NCBI GenBank assembly: GCA_031265765.1
Contig: JAISCE010000024.1
Span: forward strand, 1 to 63,753
Source of the DNA: Azoarcus sp.
Lineage (GTDB): Bacteria > Pseudomonadota > Gammaproteobacteria > Burkholderiales > Rhodocyclaceae
Reading direction: 5' to 3'
Length of the DNA: 63,753 nucleotides
Below, piece after piece: positions 8,675 through 17,080 of this stretch (position 1 is the stretch's first letter; each line of letters starts with the position of its first letter). The translations under genes were made by a program, and so were the position numbers. The notes under the pieces are model-generated. The model ran no database searches, was not told where the DNA came from, and saw nothing but the letters and a program-made list of their open reading frames with translations.

Positions 8675-9616
8675 TCAGGCGTGCCCGCTCTTTGCATCCT
8701 TGTGGAAAGGACTGAGCAGGAAGTCTCGTATGACAGCGATCTGGTCTCTGGCCATCAGCATCGGGGCATGGCCGATGCCGGAGAATTCGACGAGCTTTGC
8801 TTTCGGGCCGCGCCGGGCCATATCCAGCCAGGTTTCGCGCTTGAGCAAGTCCGATTCCGCGCCCCGGATAGCCAGTACAGGATAACGAATGCGGTCGAAA
8901 GCGCCCCACACATCGACATCGAGCAGGATGGGCAGCATGTGGAAAGGATCGCCCAAACCAGTGTCATACACGAAGGCATAGCCCTTCTCGACCGGGCGCA
9001 CGCTATAGCGGGTGAGATGCCGCCATTGCTCGTCAGTGAGCGGGCCGAAGGAAGCGCCGGTTTCGCGCAGATAGGTTTCGGCGGCTTCCAGGGAGGGGAA
9101 TGCGGGAGCTCGCCCGATATATTGTCCGATGCGCCGCAGCGACTCGGCGGTGATCCGCGGCCCCACGTCGTTGAGCACGAGGCGGCGCACCGGCGTATGC
9201 GGTTGGCTGGCAAGCAGCATGCCGATCACGCCGCCCATCGACGTACCCACCCAATCGACGTGCAGCACGCCCAGCCGCGCAATGAGCGTCACCATGTCCG
9301 AAACATAGAGCGGAAAGGTGTAGTCGGATTTCACGCCCAGCCAGTCGCTGCGGCCGCGCCCGACCACATCCGGACAGACCACCCGGTATTCGCTGGAGAG
9401 CGCCTGGGCGAGTATGTCGAAGTCGCGCCCATTGCGTGTGAGACCGTGGACGCAGACCAGCGCCCTGGGATTGTCCGGGTCGCCCCACTCTGTGTAGGCC
9501 ATGTGATGCAGCCCATGCGGCCCCATGCACTGGACGACGCGCTCGCGCATGCCGGAGGCCGGGCGCAAGCGCCCCGCGAACCGGAAGAACCGGCGCAGAA
9601 AATCAGGGACGGACAT
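8675..9616 (-). CDS. Alpha/beta-fold hydrolase
   Basis: A 313-aa alpha/beta hydrolase. The oxyanion-region motif VCVHGLTRNGRDFD (residues 53-66), the nucleophile elbow GTSMGG near residue 124 and the C-terminal catalytic His in GIGHAPMLM are clear, and the acid Asp is probably in RGAESDLL. No signal peptide is present, so it is cytoplasmic. Similar genes are often annotated as carboxylesterases or polyhydroxyalkanoate-related hydrolases; the substrate is not evident here. It sits directly upstream of nudC on the minus strand. Confidence 0.9.
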   Translation of the reverse strand: MSVPDFLRRFFRFAGRLRPASGMRERVVQCMGPHGLHHMAYTEWGDPDNPRALVCVHGLTRNGRDFDILAQALSSEYRVVCPDVVGRGRSDWLGVKSDYTFPLYVSDMVTLIARLGVLHVDWVGTSMGGVIGMLLASQPHTPVRRLVLNDVGPRITAESLRRIGQYIGRAPAFPSLEAAETYLRETGASFGPLTDEQWRHLTRYSVRPVEKGYAFVYDTGLGDPFHMLPILLDVDVWGAFDRIRYPVLAIRGAESDLLKRETWLDMARRGPKAKLVEFSGIGHAPMLMARDQIAVIRDFLLSPFHKDAKSGHA

Positions 9617-9725
9617 GAGAAGACGATCCTCGATCGATAAACTGGATGCGCAAGTCTAGCATCCCCAGTGCGGAAAATATGCCCGCAGAAAGCGAGCCGT
9701 CCCGCAGGCGCCGCTTTCCCCGGGA

Positions 9726-10133
9726 TCAGTTGATACCTTTCTCTTTCAGGAAAGGCACATAGGCCCTGTCTTCCTTCATGATGTGATTCATCAGCCACGA
9801 TTGCAGAAAATGCAACATCTCATCCGAAACCGATTCGCCCTTTTCAAACTTGAGCAGCAATTCGAGTGCATGACGTGCGAATTCATCGTGTCGTGCGCGG
9901 TGCGCCCTTTCTTCCGGATAACCGAGGCGATTGAACAGGTCTTCCTCGGCGATGAAGTGGTTGACGGTGTAGTCCACGAGTCCTTCCAGGATTTCCTTGA
10001 GCACTTCCCGTTCCGGATTGCGAGACTCTATTTCGTCATAAAGGCGATTGGTTGCATCGACCAGCCAGTGATGCTGTTTGTCTATGGAGTCGATGCCCAA
10101 TATGAAAGCATCGGACCATGGCATGAAAGGCAT
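9726..10133 (-). CDS. Bacteriohemerythrin
   Basis: A 135-aa single-domain hemerythrin that binds O2 at a non-heme di-iron centre. The iron ligands are visible: His in DKQHHWLVDATN (about 21-22), HFIAEED (HxxxE, 59-63), the HRARHDEF region (78-82) and HIMKED (HxxxxD, 117-122). The open frame extends upstream, but the start at 10133 gives the normal length and has a GGGAGA ribosome-binding site a few bases away. Likely roles are O2 storage, delivery or sensing. It is divergent from the QueD-like gene. Confidence 0.93.
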   Translation of the reverse strand: MPFMPWSDAFILGIDSIDKQHHWLVDATNRLYDEIESRNPEREVLKEILEGLVDYTVNHFIAEEDLFNRLGYPEERAHRARHDEFARHALELLLKFEKGESVSDEMLHFLQSWLMNHIMKEDRAYVPFLKEKGIN

Positions 10134-10247
10134 GGAAACTTCTCCCGTCTGTATCGTCAATTGCGGGCAATGATACCCCTCCTGCCCGGATGGCGCGAGA
10201 GCAATGCTATACTCCGCGCCCCCGCACGCAAGAGACAGTCGACAGTC

Positions 10248-10694
10248 ATGCGCATTACCCGCCGCTTCGAATTCGATGCCGGTCATCGCATCCCGGATCA
10301 TGCCAGCCAGTGCCGGAACCTTCACGGCCACCGATACATTCTCGAAATAAGCCTCGGCGGCGACATCATCGATGCACCCGGCAAGACGGTCAACGGCATG
10401 GTGATGGACTTCAGCGAAATAAAACGCATTGCCTGGGAGAAACTGGTCAGCCGATGGGATCACGCTTTTCTCGTCTGGCGCGGCGACACTCGCGTGGTGG
10501 AATTTCTCGCGTCCCTGCCCGGACACAAGACCGTGATTTTCGACACAGTGCCGACCGCCGAAAACCTCGCCGCCGCCGCCTTCGACGCCCTCGCCGCCGC
10601 TTACCGCGACACTTACGGCAACGCGCTGCGTCTTGAACGGGTCAGGTTGTTCGAGACGCCGAATTGCTGGGCCGACGCCACGCGCGAAGACTGA
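10248..10694 (+). CDS. queD: 6-pyruvoyl-tetrahydropterin synthase / QueD family enzyme
   Basis: A 148-aa pterin-forming enzyme. In the QueD branch, dihydroneopterin triphosphate becomes 6-carboxytetrahydropterin for queuosine/7-deazaguanine tRNA modification. The zinc ligands are visible as FDAGHR (His about 14) and NLHGHRY (two His about 27 and 29), with a Cys four residues before the latter pair (SQCRNLHGH). WDHAFL supplies the catalytic His and FETPNCWA the substrate Glu. ATG 10248 fits the family length; the longer upstream frame is a shadow of the hemerythrin gene. No other queuosine genes are nearby. Confidence 0.9.
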   Translation: MRITRRFEFDAGHRIPDHASQCRNLHGHRYILEISLGGDIIDAPGKTVNGMVMDFSEIKRIAWEKLVSRWDHAFLVWRGDTRVVEFLASLPGHKTVIFDTVPTAENLAAAAFDALAAAYRDTYGNALRLERVRLFETPNCWADATRED

Positions 10695-10725
10695 ACCCCG
10701 CACCCGGTTGCCCGGGCGGCAAAGT

Positions 10726-10980
10726 TCATGCAACTGCCTTATGATTCCTTTCAGCCGCCTCGATACCCGGCGGCGCCAGCAAGGCCGATGGCGGCAAATC
10801 CAATGCTTCGGCGAGCCTGCAAATATTGAGCAAGGCAATGTTGCGTTGGCCGCGCTCCACACCGCCTACATAACTTCGGGCCAATCCGCTTTTTTCCGCC
10901 AACCGCTCTTGCGACCAGCCTCTGTTCTTCCGTATTTCGCTCAATCGTAAACCAAACTGACTGCGCGGATCGTTCAACAT
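10726..10980 (-). CDS. XRE-family transcriptional regulator
   Basis: A small Cro/CI-type DNA-binding protein of about 84 aa. The helix-turn-helix covers GLRLSEIRKNRGWSQERLAEKSGLARSYVGGVERGQRNIALLNICRLAEALDL in shorter motif terms: RLAEKSGLARSYVGGVERG is the HTH core. ATG 10980 is preferred over an upstream one at 11010 because the conserved domain begins soon after it. An imperfect 8-bp palindrome directly upstream (10981-11002) could be an autoregulatory operator. A perfect TATAAT lies about 95 bp upstream. Its targets are unknown; such solo regulators are often phage or plasmid relics. Confidence 0.88.
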   Translation of the reverse strand: MLNDPRSQFGLRLSEIRKNRGWSQERLAEKSGLARSYVGGVERGQRNIALLNICRLAEALDLPPSALLAPPGIEAAERNHKAVA

Positions 10981-11002
10981 GGTTCTCTCCACAAAGGGAA
11001 CC
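10981..11002. promoter_or_regulatory. Imperfect palindrome, candidate XRE operator
   Basis: GGTTCTCT (10981-10988) and AGGGAACC (10995-11002) form an inverted repeat with 7 of 8 matches and a 6-bp spacer, immediately 5' of the XRE start codon. XRE repressors typically bind sites of this size in their own leader. Confidence 0.45.
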
Positions 11003-11074
11003 CGCTCCACGCATTCCGGATCAGGCTCCCAACGAATTCAAAAATCGCAAAACGGGCAACTGCTATGAGAGGTC

Positions 11075-11080
11075 ATTATA
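11075..11080 (-). promoter_or_regulatory. TATAAT -10 box upstream of the XRE gene
   Basis: The minus strand reads TATAAT exactly. A weak -35 (TTGTGG) lies 19 nt upstream. It is the most likely promoter for the XRE gene, between that gene and the rsmB stop. Confidence 0.4.
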
Positions 11081-11160
11081 ACTCTCGATTTGCGGTTTTC
11101 CACAATAGACAAAATGTGACAGATATGAAAATCCGTCTCTGGAATGCGCAGACATGCAGT

Positions 11161-12465
11161 TCAAGAGGGCGATGCCGTCCCGGTGTGCGCCAATACCGCG
11201 GCGAAAAACCCGTCCGTTTCATGGACGGACGGGGACAGGCGCAAACGCTCGCCCGTCCCCGGCGAAATTCCCTGCCGCGAGAGAATATCTTCCGCCGATG
11301 AAGGCGTGAATTCGGGATGCGCTGCCAGGAAGGCATCGACGACGCCATCGTTTTCCTCGCCGAGCAGGCTGCAAGTGGCATAGACCAGACGTCCGCCCGG
11401 ACGAACCAGTTTTGCCGCGGCGGCCAGGATTGCCTGCTGGCGCACAACCATCTCGGCAATCGCCGCCGGAGTCTGGCGCCATTTGAGGTCGGGATTGCGC
11501 CGCAAGGTGCCCAGGCCGCTGCACGGCGCATCGACCAGCACGCGCCCGGCCTTGCCCGCGAGGCGTTTGAGCCGGGCATCGCACTCGTGCGCAATCAGCA
11601 TCGGATGCACATTGCTCAAACCGGCGCGCGCCATGCGTTCGCGCAGCCGCGCCAGGCGTTTTTCGGCCACGTCGAGCGCGTAAAGGCGTCCGCTCGAACG
11701 CATCAATGCGCCCAAATGCAGAGTCTTGCCGCCCGCTCCGGCACAAAAATCGATCACGAGTTCACCACGCGCGGGTTGCACGAGGAAACCGAGAATCTGG
11801 CTGCCCTCGTCCTGCACCTCGAAACTGCCATCGAGAAACAGCGCATGCTTTTGCAGCGCCGGTTTGTCCGCGAGCCGGATGCCGTGCGGCGACAAGGGGC
11901 ATGGCGCGGCCTCCAGCCCGTCCGCGCGCAGGCGGGCGAGTACGGCATCGCGCCCGGCCTTGAGAATGTTGACCCGCAAATCGAGTGGGGCTGGACGGTT
12001 GAGGCTGTGCGCCAATTGCAGAACATCGGCCTCGCCATGAACGGCGAGCAGCCGTTCGCACAGCCAGTCGGGCAAATCGGCGCGCTCGGCGAGCGTCCCT
12101 TCGGCAAGCATGGCCGCTTTCACTTTTTCGATCCAGCGGTTTTCCTCGACCGAAGCGATGCCTTTGAACTGATGCATCGCCCAACCCTCTCCGCGCGCCA
12201 GCCACGCCAGCAGCAATTGCCACGGCGTCGCCTCGTTCCCGGCCAGGCGGCGCAGCCAGCGCAAGCGGCGGAGCGCGCCATAAACCGTTCCTGCGATGAA
12301 AGCGCGATCCCTGTGCCCGAGGGCGCGATGCTCGCGGAAATACCGCGACAGCACCGCGTCCGCCGGATAGTTGAAATCGAGCGCGATGCCCAATGCCTGC
12401 GCCGCCTGCGAAACGAGACTGCCCGCGCCCGGCGTGGCGGCTCTTGTACTTCCCGTTTTTTTCAT
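11161..12465 (-). CDS. rsmB: RsmB/NOP-family rRNA (cytosine-C5) methyltransferase
   Basis: About 434 aa. It is an S-adenosylmethionine-dependent m5C methyltransferase, probably for 16S rRNA. Residues 15-150 form a NusB-like RNA-binding domain (YFREHRALGHRDRAFIAGTVYGALRRL). The Rossmann domain follows with VIDFCAGAGGKTLHL (SAM binding), LYALDVAEKRL, VDAPCSGLGTLRRNPDLKW (motif IV, PC) and YATCSLLGEEN (motif VI, TC). The two Cys are the catalytic pair of this family. The preceding gene ends TAA immediately before GTG-ATG, so translation is probably coupled; ATG 12465 or GTG 12468 is the start. Confidence 0.93.
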   Translation of the reverse strand: MKKTGSTRAATPGAGSLVSQAAQALGIALDFNYPADAVLSRYFREHRALGHRDRAFIAGTVYGALRRLRWLRRLAGNEATPWQLLLAWLARGEGWAMHQFKGIASVEENRWIEKVKAAMLAEGTLAERADLPDWLCERLLAVHGEADVLQLAHSLNRPAPLDLRVNILKAGRDAVLARLRADGLEAAPCPLSPHGIRLADKPALQKHALFLDGSFEVQDEGSQILGFLVQPARGELVIDFCAGAGGKTLHLGALMRSSGRLYALDVAEKRLARLRERMARAGLSNVHPMLIAHECDARLKRLAGKAGRVLVDAPCSGLGTLRRNPDLKWRQTPAAIAEMVVRQQAILAAAAKLVRPGGRLVYATCSLLGEENDGVVDAFLAAHPEFTPSSAEDILSRQGISPGTGERLRLSPSVHETDGFFAAVLAHTGTASPS

Positions 12466-12468
12466 CAC

Positions 12469-13221
12469 TTACTTGTCTGGACTGATGGAAGTCGCTTCGA
12501 GAATGAGTGTCACCGATTTGGCATCGTCGAGGACGGCGCGCACCGGCGCCATGTTGCGGTCGAGCGCGAGCCACAGGTCGATGGCGATCTGGCCGTCTTC
12601 GGAATGAATCTTGAAATGCCGCGTGGCGAAACGGCCTGCCGGTACTTGCGTGCTGCCGTCTTCCAGATGCGAGATCCGGGCGCGGCGGGCATCCTTGTTG
12701 CCGACCACGAGCAAATCTTCCGGCAACTTGCCCATGTGGCCGATCTGGTGCCACACGCTGAGGATATCCTGATCGCCTGCCGCCAGGCTGGCGCTTCGCC
12801 GCTCGCGCGCACCGCGATGAATGCCCACCCGCGCCTTGTCCCAATCGAATAGTGCCGCTTCCGGCGTCTTGCCCAATTGGGTGACATCGAAGCGCCGTGG
12901 TCGCAAACCGCTTTCTCCGATGTCGCCCTCGCTCTGCTGCACATAGCCGAGTTTGCGCAAGGCCGCCGCCACGCCCGCCGTCTCCACCGCGAGGCGCATC
13001 CGGTATTGCTTGCCGTCATGCGACCACGTGTGCTGCGCCTGTCCAATGGGTAATCCGCCAAAGCCGATGGCCACCTGGAATTCCACCTGTCCCTTTTCCG
13101 GCCATTTCGCCGAAGACCATTCCGCAGCCTGCGCCCATCCCGCGGCGGGCATCGTCCCGGAAACGAGAAATACCAGCGCGACGGCGAAAACATGGACTGT
13201 GCGAATCATCGTTGCATTCAT
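12469..13221 (-). CDS. DUF3108 domain-containing secreted protein
   Basis: About 250 aa with the start at 13221 (MNAT) or 13209. Residues 5-30 are a signal peptide (VHVFAVALVFLVSGTMPAAGWAQA), so the product is periplasmic. The body matches the DUF3108 pattern: FQVAIGFGGLPIGQAQHTW, YRMRLAVETAGVAAALRKLGY, LRPRRFDV, DILSVWHQI, VPAGRFATRHFKI and IDLWLALDRNMAPVR. Function is not established for this family. It lies between purN (5-bp gap) and rsmB (adjacent stop/start), an operon order seen in other betaproteobacteria. Confidence 0.85.
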   Translation of the reverse strand: MNATMIRTVHVFAVALVFLVSGTMPAAGWAQAAEWSSAKWPEKGQVEFQVAIGFGGLPIGQAQHTWSHDGKQYRMRLAVETAGVAAALRKLGYVQQSEGDIGESGLRPRRFDVTQLGKTPEAALFDWDKARVGIHRGARERRSASLAAGDQDILSVWHQIGHMGKLPEDLLVVGNKDARRARISHLEDGSTQVPAGRFATRHFKIHSEDGQIAIDLWLALDRNMAPVRAVLDDAKSVTLILEATSISPDK

Positions 13222-13225
13222 CCTG

Positions 13226-13873
13226 TCATTCCGTATCGAGCGGCGGCGAATGCAAGACGAACCGTCCGGGATGAACGCCCGCCACCGAGATGCCCGCATT
13301 CCCTGTAATGGACAGCCGCCCTTCGACGAACCAGCGCACGGCCTGCGGGTAAATACGATGTTCCTCGGCAAGCACGCGCGCGGCGAGGCTGTCCTCGTCG
13401 TCTCCGGGCAAAACCGGCACCACGGCCTGGATCACGACAGGCCCGCCGTCGAGTTCCGGCGTCACGAAATGCACGGTCGCCCCATGCACGCGCACACCCG
13501 CCGCCAGCGCGCGCCGGTGCGTATGCAGCCCCGGAAAGGACGGCAGCAGCGACGGATGGATATTCAGCAAACGCCCCGCATAATGGCGCACGAAATTCTC
13601 GCCCAGTACCCGCATGAAACCGGCGAGCACGACCAGATCGGGCGCATGGACGTCGATGGCCGCTTGCAGCGCGGCATCGAAACGGGCGCGCTCCGCATAA
13701 TCGGCGTGAGCGACGACGGCGGTATTCATTCCCTGTTCCGCCGCGAACGCCAGCCCGGCGGCATCGGCGCGGTTACTGATTACCGCGGCGATGCGCCCGC
13801 CCGGAACGCCCGCCCGGACGATGGCTTCCATATTGCTGCCCCGGCCAGAAATCAAAATGACAATGGACTTCAT
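13226..13873 (-). CDS. purN: Phosphoribosylglycinamide formyltransferase (GART)
   Basis: A 215-aa enzyme that transfers a formyl group from 10-formyl-THF to GAR, the third step of purine synthesis. The N-terminal MKSIVILISGRGSNMEAIV is the phosphate-binding loop. LVVLAGFMRVLGENFV and NIHPSLLPSFPGLHTH hold the catalytic Asn/His, and HFVTPELDGGPVVIQ the catalytic Asp. The length is typical. It heads a purN-DUF3108-rsmB operon. The 267 bp to thiL (13874-14140) contains no gene that I can support. Confidence 0.95.
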   Translation of the reverse strand: MKSIVILISGRGSNMEAIVRAGVPGGRIAAVISNRADAAGLAFAAEQGMNTAVVAHADYAERARFDAALQAAIDVHAPDLVVLAGFMRVLGENFVRHYAGRLLNIHPSLLPSFPGLHTHRRALAAGVRVHGATVHFVTPELDGGPVVIQAVVPVLPGDDEDSLAARVLAEEHRIYPQAVRWFVEGRLSITGNAGISVAGVHPGRFVLHSPPLDTE

Positions 13874-14140
13874 CCCTCAACCCGCATTCCAACGCGGCCA
13901 TCTCCGATGCCGACGGTTTCCGGAACAGTTTTCCGCGAATGATGCAGACATCTCCCGTTCCGGAAACGACGTATTCCGAAAAAGACGAATAGTACCGCTT
14001 GCGGACGATTCCCGGCAAATCGCGGCGGAAAACGCCAGAGTGATCGCGGCAATCCGTCAGGGAAACTCCGGTCGAGCCAGGAGAACACCCAATCGCCCGT
14101 TTGCGGTAACCTGCCCGTCCCAAGCCGCGCCCCGATCCCC

Positions 14141-15097
14141 GTGCCTTCCGAATTCGATCTCATCCGCCGATACTTCACCCGCCCGGCCACGCACACGGAT
14201 TTATCCATCGGCGACGACGCGGCGCTCATCGGCACCGCGCCGGGGGCGCAACTAGCGATCACGACCGATACGCTCGTGGCTGGCACGCATTTCTTCCCCG
14301 ATGCCGCGCCATGCGGCCTGGGCTGGAAAACGCTGGCGGTCAATCTGTCCGATCTGGCGGCGATGGGCGCGCAACCGCGCTGGGCGACGCTCGCCTTGAC
14401 CCTGCCCGGCATCGACGAAGACTGGATCGCCGCGTTCGCCGACGGCTTTTTCGACTGCGCCGGACGATACGGCGTAGACATCGTCGGCGGCGATACCACG
14501 CGCGGACCGCTCGCCATGACTGTGACCCTGTTCGGCGAAACCCCCGCAGGCGCGGCAATCACCCGTTCGGGTGGAAAACCGGGGGACGAACTGTGGGTTT
14601 CCGGCCAGCCGGGGCTGGCCGCGCTGGGGCTGGCTCATCTGCAAGGGCGCATCCGGCTTGCCGACGCTTCCCGTGCGCTCGCCGCCCTGCATCACCCAAC
14701 GCCGCGCATCGAGCCGGGCCTGGCGCTGCGCGGCCTGGCGCATGCGATGATCGACATCTCCGATGGCCTCGCGGGCGATCTCGGCCACCTGTGCGAACGC
14801 TCCGGCCTCGGCGCAACGCTCGACGCAATCGCCCTGCCCATGGCCGCGCTGTGTGAAACCGGCGTGGACAAGGCGCTCGCCCGCCAATACCTGCTTGCGG
14901 GCGGCGACGATTACGAATTGCTTTTTGCCGCTCCCCCTTCGGTCCGCGGCAACATCGAGGCGCTCGCCCATCGCCTCGGCCTGCCATTCACCCGCATCGG
15001 GCATTTCGCCGCTCGCGCCGGGCCAATACAATTGCGCGAAGCCGACGGCAGCAAGCACACGGTGAAAGCTTCCGGCTACGATCATTTCCCGGCATGA
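14141..15097 (+). CDS. thiL: Thiamine-monophosphate kinase
   Basis: A 318-aa ATP-dependent kinase that makes thiamine pyrophosphate from thiamine phosphate. The AIR-synthase-like signatures are present: EFDLIRRYF, IGDDAALI (metal Asp pair, residues 27-34), DTLVAGTHFF, GWKTLAVNLSDLAAMGA, GGDTTRGPLAMTVTLFG, IDISDGLAGDLGHL and LLAGGDDYELLFAAP near residue 255. GTG 14141 starts the protein at MPSEFDL, the usual ThiL N-terminus. It probably heads a two-gene unit with the HAD phosphatase 124 bp downstream. Confidence 0.95.
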   Translation: MPSEFDLIRRYFTRPATHTDLSIGDDAALIGTAPGAQLAITTDTLVAGTHFFPDAAPCGLGWKTLAVNLSDLAAMGAQPRWATLALTLPGIDEDWIAAFADGFFDCAGRYGVDIVGGDTTRGPLAMTVTLFGETPAGAAITRSGGKPGDELWVSGQPGLAALGLAHLQGRIRLADASRALAALHHPTPRIEPGLALRGLAHAMIDISDGLAGDLGHLCERSGLGATLDAIALPMAALCETGVDKALARQYLLAGGDDYELLFAAPPSVRGNIEALAHRLGLPFTRIGHFAARAGPIQLREADGSKHTVKASGYDHFPA

Positions 15098-15221
15098 CGC
15101 TCCCCGCCGATGCGGATTCACCGTATGCGGCGCAGGAAACAAAACACGATGCGATTCCGCCCCGCCCGATTTTACCGGGCGCATCCTTTTCCCCGATAAT
15201 CACGGCCTTGCCTTCAACCGT

Positions 15222-15902
15222 ATGCTTCCCGCCCATATCATCTTCGACCTCGACGGCACCCTGATCGACTCTGCCGGCGCCATACTCGCCAGCTACCGCA
15301 CGGCCTTCGCCGCCTGCGGCCTCGCCCCGGCGCGAAGCATCGACGCGGACATCGTCGGGCCGCCGATCGACGAAACCTTGCGCCTGCTCGCCGGCGACGA
15401 CGATCCCGCACTGATCGGACGGCTCGCCGCCGCCTTCCGGCAAAGCTACGACAACGGCGGACTGCTGGAAACCGCCGCCTATCCCGGCGCCGACGAACTA
15501 CTGGCAACCTTGCGCGAAGCGGGGCGCGCATTGCACATCGCCACCAACAAACGCATCCATCCCACCCGGCTGATCCTCGACCACCTCGGCTGGAGCGCCT
15601 GTTTCGACACCGTCTACGCACTCGACCTGTTTTCGCCGGAGCTGCCCGGCAAAGCGGCCATGCTTGGCCGCCTGCTCGCCGATCGCCGAATCGAAGCGGC
15701 GCGGGCCATTTACGTAGGGGATCGCATCGAAGACGGCGTGGCTGCCGAAGCCAGCGGCCTGCCTTTCATTGCCGCGGCCTGGGGCTATGGCGCACCGCGC
15801 GCGGCGGCGATGGCCGCGCGCTGGCGCGAAGCGGCGACGCCGCGCGAATTGGGACAAATGTTGCTGGAACAGGCAGTCACCCCGCCGACTGCACCATGGT
15901 GA
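15222..15902 (+). CDS. HAD-superfamily hydrolase (phosphoglycolate phosphatase-like)
   Basis: A 226-aa HAD phosphatase. The motif I nucleophile IIFDLDGTLIDS (residues 6-17), motif II HIATNKR near 107, motif III Lys in LPGKAAML, and motif IV YVGDRIEDGVAAEASGLPFIA are all present, with a C1-type helical cap. This is the Gph/PGP subclass, which dephosphorylates 2-phosphoglycolate or similar small phosphates; substrate is inferred from similarity. The last 26 bp overlap the 3' end of pta on the opposite strand. Confidence 0.88.
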   Translation: MLPAHIIFDLDGTLIDSAGAILASYRTAFAACGLAPARSIDADIVGPPIDETLRLLAGDDDPALIGRLAAAFRQSYDNGGLLETAAYPGADELLATLREAGRALHIATNKRIHPTRLILDHLGWSACFDTVYALDLFSPELPGKAAMLGRLLADRRIEAARAIYVGDRIEDGVAAEASGLPFIAAAWGYGAPRAAAMAARWREAATPRELGQMLLEQAVTPPTAPW

Positions 15903-16872
15903 CGCACGATGTAATGACGATGTCCTCGACCGAGCAACCGCGCGACAGATCGCTGATGGGCTTGGCGAAGCCTTGCAGGAATGGCCCGAACGCATCGGCG
16001 CCCGCAAGCCGCTGCACGAGCTTGTAGCCGATATTGCCCGCGCCCAGATCGGGGAAGATGATCGTATTGACCTTGCCTGCAACCGGACTGCCGGGCGCTT
16101 TCTTCTCGGTGACGGCGGGAATCAGGGCGGCATCGGCCTGAAGCTCGCCGTCGAGCAGGAGATCCGGCGCCTTTTGCCTGGCGAGCCGGACGCCTTCCTG
16201 GACGCGGAGCACGTTTTCGTGATCGCCGCCCGATCCCTTGGTCGAAAACGACAGCATCGCGACCACGGGTTCGACGCCGACCAGCGACTTGAAGGTCGCG
16301 GCGCTGGCGATGGCGATGTCGGCAAGCTGCCCGGCAGTGGGCAAGGGCATCACCGCGCAGTCGGCGAACCCCATGAGTCCGCCCGCGCCCCACTTTTCAT
16401 CGTGCAGATCCATGATGAAGCAAGAAGAAGCCGTCTCGATACCGCTCGCGGTGCCGATCACCGTAAGGCCCGCGCGCAGCACGTCGGCGGTGGGGGAGAG
16501 CGCGCCGGCAACCAGCGCATCCGCTTTTCCGAGCCGCAGCATCATCGCGCCGAATCGCAGGAAATGCCGGATGTCCCCGGCTGCCCGCTCCTGGGTCAGG
16601 CCCTTGTGCTTGCGAAGCAGGTAGTATTCCCCGGCGAATTCCGGCAGCCATGCCGATGTCGCGGGGTCGACGATGTTGATGCCGTCCAGGTTCGCGCCTT
16701 TGGCGTTCTTTACGACCTCGTCCCGCGCCGCCAGCAGCGTTACCTCTTTGGCGTATTGCTGCCTGACCAGTTCGACCGCGGCTGCGATCGTGCGCTCTTC
16801 GCCGCCTTCCGGCAGGACGATCCGCTTTTGCAGTTTCTTGGCCTTTTCCTTCATCGTGCGGGCAAAATCCAT
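15877..16872 (-). CDS. pta: Phosphate acetyltransferase
   Basis: About 331 aa. It interconverts acetyl-CoA and acetyl phosphate in acetate metabolism. The protein from ATG 16872 starts MDFARTMKEKAKK and reads into the PTA_PTB fold: RIVLPEGGEERTIAAA, VTLLAARDEV, RFGAMMLRLGKADALVAGA, MLSFSTKGSGGD, DGELQADAALIP, NTIIFPDLGAGNIGYK and VQRLAGADAFGP. It is the short catalytic form without the N-terminal DRTGG region of E. coli Pta. A strong AAGGAGG precedes ATG 16872, which decides this start over an upstream one at 16968. No ackA is adjacent. Confidence 0.94.
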   Translation of the reverse strand: MDFARTMKEKAKKLQKRIVLPEGGEERTIAAAVELVRQQYAKEVTLLAARDEVVKNAKGANLDGINIVDPATSAWLPEFAGEYYLLRKHKGLTQERAAGDIRHFLRFGAMMLRLGKADALVAGALSPTADVLRAGLTVIGTASGIETASSCFIMDLHDEKWGAGGLMGFADCAVMPLPTAGQLADIAIASAATFKSLVGVEPVVAMLSFSTKGSGGDHENVLRVQEGVRLARQKAPDLLLDGELQADAALIPAVTEKKAPGSPVAGKVNTIIFPDLGAGNIGYKLVQRLAGADAFGPFLQGFAKPISDLSRGCSVEDIVITSCVTMVQSAG

Positions 16873-17080
16873 GATGTCCTCCTTGTGTTGGATCCTGCGA
16901 GCCAGTGTAGCAGATGCTGTAAAAATAGACAGGAAACGTACCGCCAAATGCTGGGATTGAACAATCAAACGGACTTTTCATTCCACGGTATTATCACATG
17001 GCATACACGGCGCGTCACCCGCGGCTCGCCGACGGGGCGCGCTATAATTCCGCGCACGATTCGTGAAGCAGGTACGCGCC

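Noticed and set aside
13874..14140. Small gene or TPP riboswitch upstream of thiL
   Set aside because: No THI-box motifs and no frame with a plausible start and composition.
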